DNA from: an uncultured Prevotellaceae bacterium
GTDB taxonomy: Bacteria; Bacteroidota; Bacteroidia; Bacteroidales; Bacteroidaceae
DNA length: 39,502 nucleotides
Reading direction: 5' to 3'
Assembly (NCBI GenBank): GCA_900321425.1
Contig: ONWA01000011.1
Span: 1-39,502, forward strand
This document shows, piece by piece, positions 26,067 through 33,373 of this stretch. Made by a program: the position numbers and the translations under genes. A model generated the notes under the pieces. It made no database searches. It was not told the origin of the DNA and saw only the letters and a program-made list of their open reading frames with translations. Positions within the stretch are counted from its first letter, which is position 1. Each line of letters begins with the position of its first letter.

Positions 26067-27314
26067 TTACTTTAATTCAATTTCTTTCTTGTAAATAATG
26101 ACAGATTTATCTTCTTTGTTTTGTTTTCCCTTTATAATGTTAATTGTAAATTTACCTTTCACCACATCTTCTTTATTAACAATGCTAGGCGACTTATCCA
26201 AATCGAATATCTTCAGAAATTCTCCGTCTTTCAATGAATCTTTATATAATTCTCTACAGATAGCCATACACGTTGCTCTCATTTTTGATGCTAAAGTCTT
26301 CTTCGTCGCACTTTCTTTGTCCATTAAACTGTTAGCCCATGCTGGAATCAATGCAATATTCCATAAACTTCTAAAATACCGAGGGTCGTAGGCTCGTCCC
26401 CAGATATGAGAGATAATGGTGTTTTGAATAATACAGTTTTTGCCACTCCCTAAATTTAGATTTGTTAGCGCATTGATAATATCACAAACAAAGCGATTTC
26501 CGTTTGGATCAATCTCTACTTGGTATGATTTGTTATTTGCAAAGCAATACTTATATTCGTAAATAGAATTTCCCTTTTTGTCCTTTTTTATTGGATCGCC
26601 AACCTTTCCAGTCTTTATGTTTTTATCAGTCGTATTTCGAGCTTTGTCAAGTTCAAATGTTCCAGTAGTAAATTCTTTTACTTTTTCTTTTTCTTTTGAT
26701 ACTAAATCAGGGCAAAAGAAATATGAACCGTTGATGGCAAGTTGAAAAAAATTCTGTTCACCAAATTCTGTCAACAGATCAGACATCCCGTCTAACTGAT
26801 GATATAGGCAATTTTTATCAGTATTATTCCTTACCTCATTAACTAATTCTTTTTCTAATTCTTTTTCTTCCTGTTCGAGAGAATTGATGCTGCAATAATT
26901 GTATTCTAGAAAGTAATCTTCTAGAAGAGAGTATGCTGAAGGGCAATCTTTTAGATGTGATATATTCTCTTCGTTTAGCCTGTTAACTTCATAGACAAAA
27001 TCTTTCATCAATCGTAATATGCTCAATGCATAAAGTCGGTCTCCAGCCTCTTTAAACAATTCTAATATGTATAGTACCTTGGTTAGGTCGCAGGGAATCT
27101 TCCTCTCTTTATTTTGGAGAATCTTTTTGTTTTTAGTGCAGTTTTCTGAAGAATTAATAACATTATTATACTTTTCAGGGAATGTCCTGAGATAACTTTT
27201 GTAGTCGTTCGCTGGACCCGGTTTCAGTCTCTTGGTATCAACAGCCCATTCTCCAAAATCTCGGAGTAAATTTTCTGTTTTTTCTTTTGTTGTTATTTCT
27301 TGTGTCATAATCAT
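26067..27314 (-). CDS. Unknown protein with HNH-like core
   Basis: A 415-residue protein that is visibly more AT-rich and lysine/asparagine-rich than its neighbours. Most of it matches no family I recognise. The best-preserved part is at ~298-333: NTIISHIWG, then AYDPRYFRSLWNIALIPAW and NSLMDK. A histidine (H303), an asparagine 16 residues on (N319) and a further polar NxxxDK suggest an HNH or related beta-beta-alpha-metal nuclease, but I could not see the usual zinc cysteines; this is inference. A lysine-rich low-complexity stretch (~206-250) splits the protein in two. It is 11 nt downstream of the phosphoribosyltransferase gene and shares its promoter. Possible roles are defence or a selfish element; unproven. 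Confidence 0.6.
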   Translation of the reverse strand: MIMTQEITTKEKTENLLRDFGEWAVDTKRLKPGPANDYKSYLRTFPEKYNNVINSSENCTKNKKILQNKERKIPCDLTKVLYILELFKEAGDRLYALSILRLMKDFVYEVNRLNEENISHLKDCPSAYSLLEDYFLEYNYCSINSLEQEEKELEKELVNEVRNNTDKNCLYHQLDGMSDLLTEFGEQNFFQLAINGSYFFCPDLVSKEKEKVKEFTTGTFELDKARNTTDKNIKTGKVGDPIKKDKKGNSIYEYKYCFANNKSYQVEIDPNGNRFVCDIINALTNLNLGSGKNCIIQNTIISHIWGRAYDPRYFRSLWNIALIPAWANSLMDKESATKKTLASKMRATCMAICRELYKDSLKDGEFLKIFDLDKSPSIVNKEDVVKGKFTINIIKGKQNKEDKSVIIYKKEIELK

Positions 27315-27325
27315 TTGTTTAGTTT

Positions 27326-27907
27326 TTACATATTCATATCCGCCATCAAGTCTCGTCTGCCGATGAGGCTGAAGATCGTGATGCGGTTGTCTTCATTTAG
27401 AATGCGGAGGGTACGGAGTACCTCACCGAGGGTTGAGCCACTGGTGGTTACATCATCAATGACGAGAACGTTCTGCTGACGGATAGTGGCACACAATTCC
27501 TCATCGATCGGCTTGGCTAATATATCGTGGTAATGACGCAACTGAGGTTGCTCAAAGCGATAGATATAGCGCAACATATACTGGTTGACACGACTCGACG
27601 ACTGAGGCATCACCACGAGGTCGTAGTCGTAGAGATTGATTTTGCGATTCAGATTATTCACCGCTTTCTGGATGAAGTTCGTAAGATCAGGGTGTTCTTG
27701 TAGTGAGGGTGTGAACTTGACATACTTGATAAAAGCCGAACGTACAGAGCCATCTACTTGATCACTGAATTCATAGCCATAGTAGAAACATTGTCCAAAT
27801 GCTTCTACCTGATAGCCATTACCCGTCAGACTGACGATGTCGGCTGCACCATCATGTTCGAAGTCGAATACGAACTGCTGCTTTTCGTTGTCAAATGTAA
27901 CTCCCAT
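27326..27907 (-). CDS. Phosphoribosyltransferase-domain protein (ComF/PRTase-like)
   Basis: About 193 residues. The C-terminal half is a type I phosphoribosyltransferase fold: DYDLVVMPQSSSRVNQYM resembles the ComF-type PPi loop, and QNVLVIDDVTTSGSTLGEV is the PRPP-binding loop. The N-terminal ~80 residues (FDFEHDGAADIVSLTG, FGQCFYYGYEFSD) are beta-rich and unassigned. ComF proteins serve DNA uptake and may act on PRPP-linked signals, yet there is no zinc ribbon here, so this may be a distinct PRTase. Start at ATG 27907 lies behind a full promoter. It precedes the HNH-like gene by 11 nt. Confidence 0.75.
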   Translation of the reverse strand: MGVTFDNEKQQFVFDFEHDGAADIVSLTGNGYQVEAFGQCFYYGYEFSDQVDGSVRSAFIKYVKFTPSLQEHPDLTNFIQKAVNNLNRKINLYDYDLVVMPQSSSRVNQYMLRYIYRFEQPQLRHYHDILAKPIDEELCATIRQQNVLVIDDVTTSGSTLGEVLRTLRILNEDNRITIFSLIGRRDLMADMNM

Positions 27908-27933
27908 AGTCAAACAAATAGTGAATACAACCG

Positions 27934-27965
27934 CAAAGATACAAACTATTTTTCATACAACCAAA
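27934..27965 (-). promoter_or_regulatory. Promoter of the phosphoribosyltransferase/HNH-like pair
   Basis: TTTG (27965-27962), 20 nt, TATCTTTG (27941-27934) on the minus strand, 26 nt before ATG 27907. Confidence 0.8.
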
Positions 27966-28042
27966 TAAAGGTCTTTTTCTATCCAAAAACACTTTGTCAG
28001 AATGATTGACACGATTTGTATTGAGACTATGGAGATTTGTCG

Positions 28043-28050
28043 TACCTTTA
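28043..28050 (+). promoter_or_regulatory. Weak -7 box ahead of the 120-residue protein gene
   Basis: TACCTTTA differs from the -7 consensus at the last base. ATTG lies 19 nt upstream in place of TTTG. It is 41 nt before the start codon. Confidence 0.35.
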
Positions 28051-28091
28051 CAGCGGAAAATAAAAGTTGAACCACTAAAACATTTACGATT

Positions 28092-28454
28092 ATGGCATTT
28101 GAATTCTCTTCTGTAAAAGATTCGCGTGAAGCAAGAGTGAATAGCATTAGCGATCGCCTTTTTCGGAATCTTCCTCTCTATCATGCAAGTATGCAGCATC
28201 AGTCGGCTTGCGACGCTGGCAACTTTGGATTGATGCTCTATTACAAATTCCTCTACCGACTGCTTGAGGCAGCATTGCCAGAATATCCTAAAAGAGTACC
28301 AGAACACCTGCACAAAATGGCATTCGAAGAACCTGCAGACATCTTGGAAGGAATGAAGGCTTTACTCCAACAAGCCCAAGTGTACAATCAAGATGATGTT
28401 GACCAGCTGACACAGGTCATTTCCTTTCTCCAATACCTTCGTACACTCAAATAA
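28092..28454 (+). CDS. Small helical protein of unknown function
   Basis: A 120-residue protein that I do not recognise. It is rich in leucine, alanine and glutamine with predicted helices throughout, for example YYKFLYRLLEAALPEYP and DILEGMKALLQQAQ. It has no signal peptide, membrane segment or cysteine motif beyond one cysteine. Codon use is coherent from end to end and a weak promoter precedes it, so it looks real. It sits between the divergent phosphoribosyltransferase gene and the XRE regulator, 78 nt ahead of the latter's start. Confidence 0.6.
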   Translation: MAFEFSSVKDSREARVNSISDRLFRNLPLYHASMQHQSACDAGNFGLMLYYKFLYRLLEAALPEYPKRVPEHLHKMAFEEPADILEGMKALLQQAQVYNQDDVDQLTQVISFLQYLRTLK

Positions 28455-28465
28455 TTAATCATCAA

Positions 28466-28497
28466 CTTGCTTAGTTTAAGGATATTTTGTACTTTTG
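28466..28497 (+). promoter_or_regulatory. Promoter of the XRE-nuclease operon
   Basis: CTTG (28466-28469), 20 nt, TACTTTTG (28490-28497). It lies upstream of ATG 28533 and within the longest open frame, which argues against the earlier in-frame starts. Confidence 0.65.
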
Positions 28498-28532
28498 CAA
28501 AATCAATTATAATATCTAAAACTATTATACTT

Positions 28533-29270
28533 ATGCATATAAACATTGGAAAGCTTATCAAGCAAGAAATGATTAGACAAGGTTTGAAGCCTGGTGAACT
28601 GGCAGAACGTATATGGGTAACACGTACCAATATATATAGTATCTTTGAGCGCAAGAGCATTGACACAGAACTGCTTGAGCGCATCTGCGATGCCTTGCAC
28701 ACTAATTTCTTCACTCCTATGGCGGAGGAAATATCACTGAAGGTGGGCGATAACAATCCTTCTGACGCACTTGATGAAGTAAATATGTTGAGTTTTCAGG
28801 TTATGGGAGACGATCTTCAGTATTTTGCCCCAGAGGATATTGAGGAAGGATTCCAAGAGGTAAAAAGACTTGTTATCAGTCTGTCTGTCAATGGCTCTGG
28901 TTTCGATGAAATCATCGACTTGCCTCAGGAATTGTTCCCATTGCTTACGTATGCTTATGATTGTGCGATGGAAGGTCAGTTAAAAGGAAAAAGTGATGAA
29001 GAAATAGACAGCCTCTTGTTCCCTTGGCTGGAAATTAACCATCCAAAGTTGGCATCAGCCATTAAGGAAGCTGTCAATGAGATGCTATTGGAACGTATTG
29101 CAGCCGATGTAGAGGGAGAATATCGTGACTACATCGATTATAACGAACCAACAAGCATTGATGAATGGTTCTCGCTTGGCAAAAACGATATACAGTATTT
29201 TATCGATGATCTTCATGAACGCATTCAAACAGTAAAACGTCCTTTAAGATGGAAACAAAAAAGTATCTGA
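28533..29270 (+). CDS. XRE-family helix-turn-helix protein
   Basis: A 245-residue protein with an N-terminal XRE helix-turn-helix (about residues 4-60): IGKLIKQEMIRQGLKPGELA then VTRTNIYSIFERKSID and LLERICDALHTNFF. The rest is acidic and helical with no recognised domain (for example FPLLTYAYDCAMEG, SAIKEAVNEMLLERIA). The gene overlaps the next by 22 nt, so regulator and nuclease are made together. In such pairs the XRE protein often represses its own promoter; the promoter is close enough for this, though no operator was found. The promoter position decides for the start at 28533. Confidence 0.8.
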   Translation: MHINIGKLIKQEMIRQGLKPGELAERIWVTRTNIYSIFERKSIDTELLERICDALHTNFFTPMAEEISLKVGDNNPSDALDEVNMLSFQVMGDDLQYFAPEDIEEGFQEVKRLVISLSVNGSGFDEIIDLPQELFPLLTYAYDCAMEGQLKGKSDEEIDSLLFPWLEINHPKLASAIKEAVNEMLLERIAADVEGEYRDYIDYNEPTSIDEWFSLGKNDIQYFIDDLHERIQTVKRPLRWKQKSI

Positions 29271-31360
29271 CCAAATCGGCTTTTAAGATTGCGCTGAGCT
29301 GTCCGCATAAGTTGTATTACTACGGACGGCCTGACGAGTATGAGAATGCTAATGCGAACGATGAGTTTTTAGAGTCGCTGGCTGAGGGCGGTTTCCAGGT
29401 GGGCGAACTGGCAAAGATATACTGCGACGTGCCTGACGATTGCGACCTGAAGGACGTTATGGGGCACGAGGAGTCGCTCACACGCACTCAGGAACTGATG
29501 ATGCAAGACAAGGTGAACATCGCCGAGGCCGCCTTCTGCTTCGGCAATCTGTTTGTGCGTGTGGATATCCTGAAGAAAGACGGCAATAACATCGAACTGA
29601 TAGAGGTGAAGGCTAAGTCGTGGAATCCTGATACAGATAAGTTTATCAGTTCCAAGCCAAAGGGAGCCGTTGCCAGCGGTATTCGTCCATACGTCTATGA
29701 TGTGGCCTTCCAGAAATATGTGGTTTGTAACGCCCTGAAGGAGTTGTATCCTAATGATCATTACCATGTTAAGGCATTTCTTATGATGGCAGACAAGAGC
29801 AAACGGGCAGACATCGACGGACTGAACCAACTGTTCAAGATAGAGAAGAACCAACAGGGACGCGCAGAAGCCGTGATGGCGCCCGATGCTCGTCAACGGA
29901 TAGCTCAGGGCAGTGAGCAGGTGGTAACACCTTTTGACGTAGATGAACTCTGCGACACCATCATTGCAGGCGAGACTACTGAGCAGACGACGGATAAAAA
30001 TCCCACCTGCATGGGGATGCACTTTGTGCCGTTTATTCATTGGGCTGCCGATTTCTATTGTAATGGAGATCGTTGTCCTGCTCCTATCGAACTGGCTGGC
30101 AAGTGTCTGAAGTGTGAGTTCCATTGCACCGAAGGCAGTGAGAAGAAGGATGGTATGCGTGAATGTTGGCAAACGAAGGTTAGTGCCGATGACTACGAAC
30201 ATCGCCCATTGATTGCCACCCTGAATGGTAGCAACTTAAGCACCAATCGCGGTAAGTGGCTGAGCGAAGGGATATACTTCATGGATCAGCTGACTGAAAA
30301 AGAGCTCAAACTCTTTAACGAGAAGAAACCAGATGCACCTGGCTTGGACGACTATCAGCGTAAATGGTTGCAGATTGGTTTGGAAACGAAAGACAAAGAT
30401 ATCTTAAGTCGTTTTGAAGCGCATCTGAATGGTCATATCTATTTAGACAAAGATGGTCTTCGCGAAGAGATGGTGAGGTGGAAATATCCTCTCCACATGA
30501 TTGATTTCGAGACCACAGCCGTTGCCCTGCCTTATTATATAGGTATGAAACCCTACGAGCAGGTGGCTTTCCAGTTCTCGCATCATATCATCTACGACGA
30601 CGGACGCATTGAGCATGCTGGTCAGTATCTGAACGAAGACGTGACGAAGTTCCCCAATTTCGAATTTGTACGCGAACTACGTCGGCAGTTGTCTCAAGAC
30701 GAAGGCACCATCTTCCGTTATGCCACCCACGAAAACAGCATCCTGCGCACCATCGCCAAGCAGTTGGCAGATAGCAACGAGCCTGATAAAGACGAACTGA
30801 TCGCCTTTATTCTCGACATCACGCACAACCACGATGCGAAGAAAGGCGAACTCTACGAAGGTCCACGTGATATGGTCGATTTGTTGCAGGTAGTAAAGCG
30901 TTACTTCTATCAGCTCGACGAGATGCATGGCAGTAACTCTATCAAACAAGTGCTACCTGCAGTGCTGAACAGTAGTCAGTATCTGAAGGATAAATACAGC
31001 AAACCGATTTATGGCTCACAAATCAAGAGCTGCAACATCTCGTCCGACAAACCGTTGGCTTGGATCACCATCGATGCTGCCGGTCATGTGGACAGTCCTT
31101 ACCATCAACTGCCGTCAGTAGGTAATCTGATAGGTATGAGCGAAGAAGACATGGAGCAGATGGAACAGCTGTCTACTGATGAAATGGACTTCGAAGTGGC
31201 CAATGGTGGTGCAGCCCTGACGGCCTACAACAAGTTGATGTTCTGCGATGGCGAAACGATGAACGAGGCCTTGCGTGAGGCTCTTCTGCGCTATTGCGAA
31301 CTCGACACGATGTCGATGGTCTTTATTTGGGAGTACTTTTACCAGTCTATAAAACTTTGA
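29249..31360 (+). CDS. Cas4-like PD-(D/E)XK nuclease fused to DEDD exonuclease domain (DUF2779 type)
   Basis: A 703-residue protein. N-terminal half: SAFKIALSCPHKLYYY (C18), then D106 in LFVRVDILKK, E119-x-K121 in ELIEVKAKSW and Q155, the RecB/Cas4-type PD-(D/E)XK nuclease core. Cysteines C271, C276, C286, C289, C293 (FYCNGDRC, KCLKCEFHC) with C18 could hold an iron-sulfur cluster as in Cas4 and AddB. C-terminal half: MIDFET (D419, E421) opens a DnaQ-like DEDD 3'-5' exonuclease domain, with QFSHHI, RYATHENSIL and a late LRYCELDTMSM that fits the final Asp motif. DUF2779 proteins are known but their role is not. Two nuclease domains in one chain behind an XRE regulator suggest DNA or RNA processing in defence or repair; this is inference. 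No CRISPR array or other cas gene is seen. Confidence 0.8.
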   Translation: METKKYLTKSAFKIALSCPHKLYYYGRPDEYENANANDEFLESLAEGGFQVGELAKIYCDVPDDCDLKDVMGHEESLTRTQELMMQDKVNIAEAAFCFGNLFVRVDILKKDGNNIELIEVKAKSWNPDTDKFISSKPKGAVASGIRPYVYDVAFQKYVVCNALKELYPNDHYHVKAFLMMADKSKRADIDGLNQLFKIEKNQQGRAEAVMAPDARQRIAQGSEQVVTPFDVDELCDTIIAGETTEQTTDKNPTCMGMHFVPFIHWAADFYCNGDRCPAPIELAGKCLKCEFHCTEGSEKKDGMRECWQTKVSADDYEHRPLIATLNGSNLSTNRGKWLSEGIYFMDQLTEKELKLFNEKKPDAPGLDDYQRKWLQIGLETKDKDILSRFEAHLNGHIYLDKDGLREEMVRWKYPLHMIDFETTAVALPYYIGMKPYEQVAFQFSHHIIYDDGRIEHAGQYLNEDVTKFPNFEFVRELRRQLSQDEGTIFRYATHENSILRTIAKQLADSNEPDKDELIAFILDITHNHDAKKGELYEGPRDMVDLLQVVKRYFYQLDEMHGSNSIKQVLPAVLNSSQYLKDKYSKPIYGSQIKSCNISSDKPLAWITIDAAGHVDSPYHQLPSVGNLIGMSEEDMEQMEQLSTDEMDFEVANGGAALTAYNKLMFCDGETMNEALREALLRYCELDTMSMVFIWEYFYQSIKL

Positions 31361-31362
31361 GA

Positions 31363-31563
31363 ATGAAAACTTTGACGGCATTTCTCACTTTGTCCTTCAC
31401 AATAGCATTGATATGTAGTCCACTCTATCTGGTATATGCTGGCATTGTGTTCTATAATGACCATCTTTGGATAAAAGTGCTGTTAGTGGTGGTTGGTTTC
31501 GTCTTGTGCAAAATGGTGAAACCCGTTTCAATCCTAACAGGTGAGGATTTTAAGATTTTCTAA
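31363..31563 (+). CDS. Small membrane protein
   Basis: A 66-residue protein with two probable membrane helices (LTAFLTLSFTIALICSPLYL and HLWIKVLLVVVGFVLCKMV). The first may alternatively be a signal anchor. It begins 2 nt after the nuclease stop and so is likely translated from the same mRNA. No family recognised. In-frame starts further upstream lie inside the nuclease gene and were not used. Confidence 0.55.
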   Translation: MKTLTAFLTLSFTIALICSPLYLVYAGIVFYNDHLWIKVLLVVVGFVLCKMVKPVSILTGEDFKIF

Positions 31564-31583
31564 ATAACAATTAAAATGAATAA

Positions 31584-32072
31584 ATGATGATGGACGAATT
31601 ATCTGAGATTTTCGATGATGACTTGACTAAAGAGTTTGATGATGAAATGACGGAAGATTTCGATGATGAAATGTATCACTTTGTATTTCATTTCATGCCT
31701 TGGTTCGTTTATAATCTAAAACCAGAACGAAAGTTCTTGTTGGATGATGAGGATTACATAGAACTGAATTGTCCGTGTGGCTTTGAACTGTATAAGCAGG
31801 AGATAGGGGATGTTATCTGTCGTATTGTTTCCTTTAAAGAAACATCTTTCGCTGATATGGAAGTACCCATGTGCATGATCGTGACTACCAATAATGATGA
31901 GAAACTTCTTGGATATTTTACTATTGAGAAAGAAGATTTTCTGGGTTATGTGCTTTGTATGGTGGGAGAAAATGAAGTACATTCAATGTTGAACCAAGTG
32001 AAATGGCAAGAACTCCCGTCGCAAGAACAGCTCGCTACAGATGTTGTTAATAAGTATATCGTTCAAAAATGA
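31584..32072 (+). CDS. Acidic protein of unknown function with N-terminal octad repeats
   Basis: A 162-residue protein. The first ~30 residues contain three 8-residue units, FDDDLTKE, FDDEMTED and FDDEMYHF, mirrored in a 24-nt DNA repeat. The rest is an unrecognised globular domain with cysteines in ELNCPCGFELY, CRIV and CMIV and an aromatic segment FMPWFVYNLKP. Three ATG codons stand in a row at the start, so initiation could be at 31584, 31587 or 31590. The stop TGA (32070-32072) lies within the left end of the 578-bp inverted-repeat element, so the gene's 3' end may have been set by insertion of that element. Confidence 0.6.
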   Translation: MMMDELSEIFDDDLTKEFDDEMTEDFDDEMYHFVFHFMPWFVYNLKPERKFLLDDEDYIELNCPCGFELYKQEIGDVICRIVSFKETSFADMEVPMCMIVTTNNDEKLLGYFTIEKEDFLGYVLCMVGENEVHSMLNQVKWQELPSQEQLATDVVNKYIVQK

Positions 32073-32162
32073 CCTCTCCACCTCACATTTCGCTCAAAAG
32101 GCCCCTTTTTACAGAACCTGAGGCATATGAGGTGTTTCGCCAACACCTCACCTAACACCTCA
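32066..32162 (+). repeat. Left 97-bp terminal inverted repeat
   Basis: Pairs with 32547-32643 with three mismatches. Its first bases include the last codons and stop of the acidic protein gene. Confidence 0.85.
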
Positions 32163-32347
32163 TATAGTACCTCATGTATTTTGAAAATACTATACAAATC
32201 GGGTGTACGCTTAAAACGCTAAAATTTCTCCTGTTAGATAAAAATCTTATTCCCTACTTTGGAAAAATTTGTTGCCTGCCCAGCGCGCAAATTTTTCTCA
32301 ATATAGCCGAAGAAATTCGAGAAAATTACAATCATGAAATTTCTTTA

Positions 32348-32355
32348 TATATTTG
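32348..32355 (+). promoter_or_regulatory. Possible -7 box inside the element
   Basis: TATATTTG followed by CA matches the -7 pattern; no TTTG lies 20 nt upstream. A transcript from here would contain both structured segments at 32400-32519, and an ATG at 32382 opens a 56-codon frame ending in the right repeat that looks unlike a protein. Confidence 0.35.
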
Positions 32356-32399
32356 CAGTAAGATATTTCTATATTAGCATTATGGTTTCTCTCTGTCAC

Positions 32400-32519
32400 C
32401 AACAAGCCTTTTCTCCATCAGCGAAAAGGCTTGTTGCTGCGAACCAGTACCTCAGAGGCGACGAAGTTGTCCCTCAGCGAAGGAGAAGTAGTACCTTAGG
32501 GGTGACGAGGGACAATTTC
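32400..32519. repeat. Nested hairpins and a 19-nt direct repeat in the element interior
   Basis: Hairpin one: CAACAAGCCTTTTC (32400-32413) pairs perfectly with 32423-32436 over a 9-nt loop. Hairpin two: 32463-32475 pairs with 32507-32519 (13 bp, one G-T) over a 31-nt loop. Direct repeats at 32446-32464 and 32490-32508 (AGTACCT, AG, GACGA shared; 3 differences) each contain a short palindrome around CCT-AGG. Confidence 0.75.
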
Positions 32520-32546
32520 AGCAAGGTCTTTGAGCGCAAGTTTCAG

Positions 32547-32643
32547 TGAGGTGTTAGGTGAGGTGTTAGCGAAACACCTCATATGCCTCAGGTCCTGTAA
32601 AAAGGGGCCTTTTGAGCGAAATGTGAGGTGGTGAGGTCATTTT
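32547..32643 (-). repeat. Right 97-bp terminal inverted repeat
   Basis: Inverted copy of 32066-32162. It ends 56 bases before the stop of the B3/B4-domain gene; that short gap shows nothing else. Confidence 0.85.
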
Positions 32644-32699
32644 CGCGAAAAACAAAGTCTGTTCAGTTTTCTGTCTGACAACTGTTTCTAGTTGGCGGG

Positions 32700-33371
32700 T
32701 TAAGCTTTCTGATAGAGCGAATACGTGCCGCCATCGCTCTGACAGTATTTGCGCAGAAGCTGCTGGATGAATGCTGCGTTCTGACAGACGCGCTGCTCAT
32801 CACCGTCGTAACCGTTGATGAGTACCAGCAGATGGTGGGTGTCCATCGTAATCTTCGTCCGTTCGTGGTCGCTGGTGGGCGTTCCTACACCCCCTACCGC
32901 ATCGCGATAGACGGGCAGGCCGGCAATATTCAGTATTCCTCGTCCGATGCCCTCATAAGGCTCACCCTCCTTTCCGATGCCCAGCGTCAGCGTGTTGCCC
33001 ACAAACTTGTCGGCATCAAAACCACCAATGCTGTAACCATACTTTATCGATGCCAGGTTGATGAGGTCTACCAACGTGTCACACTGGTACAGTTCCTTGC
33101 CCTGTAGCATCCGTCGTATCAGTGCCTCGGATGCGGGACGGTAGCGCGAGGGGTCCTTGCCGCAGGCCTTGTAAACATGTCGGGTGGCAGCAATGCTCCT
33201 GATGTCTTTCAGCGACTCGGTGGTCAGCGTCTGGCGATACTGCTCGCCCAGTGCACGGATCTCCTGCCACAGTTCCTCACTATGCAGCGAGTTGATTACC
33301 TGCGCTTCGACGCATACTCCCACAAACTCAGGGCATACGCTTTCTATCTCATGTGAAACGATGATTTTCAT
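32700..33371 (-). CDS. B3/B4 tRNA-editing-domain protein
   Basis: A 223-residue protein of the B3/B4 family, the free-standing relative of the editing domain of phenylalanyl-tRNA synthetase beta subunit. Typical segments are ATRHVYKACGKDPSRYRPASEALIRRML (in part), LVDLINLASIKYGYSIGGFD and VGGVGTPTSDHERTKI. Such proteins are thought to clear misacylated tRNA or to bind tRNA; the exact substrate is not known. It is 2 nt behind the NAD(P)HX repair gene and probably transcribed with it. Length is normal. Confidence 0.88.
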   Translation of the reverse strand: MKIIVSHEIESVCPEFVGVCVEAQVINSLHSEELWQEIRALGEQYRQTLTTESLKDIRSIAATRHVYKACGKDPSRYRPASEALIRRMLQGKELYQCDTLVDLINLASIKYGYSIGGFDADKFVGNTLTLGIGKEGEPYEGIGRGILNIAGLPVYRDAVGGVGTPTSDHERTKITMDTHHLLVLINGYDGDEQRVCQNAAFIQQLLRKYCQSDGGTYSLYQKA

Positions 33372-33373
33372 GC

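Larger units (their letters stand above)
32066..32643. mobile_element. 578-bp element with 97-bp terminal inverted repeats
   Basis: The left arm (32066-32162) and the reverse complement of the right arm (32547-32643) agree at 94 of 97 positions. Each arm carries an inner hairpin, TGAGGTGTT-tcgc(c/t)-AACACCTCA type (left copy 32128-32136 with 32142-32150), and a further AACACCTCA copy that offers an alternative pairing. The ~384-bp middle is AT-rich on the left and strongly folded on the right. It holds no gene of convincing size. It fills the space between two converging genes, overlapping the stop of the left one. A MITE-like non-autonomous element or a large bidirectional terminator are the main options; no target-site duplication was evident. 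Confidence 0.75.

Noticed and set aside
32174-32549. Two small open frames inside the inverted-repeat element (67 and 71 codons)
   Set aside because: They cross hairpins and direct repeats, one ends in the right inverted repeat, and neither resembles a protein. Kept only as a note on the possible internal promoter.
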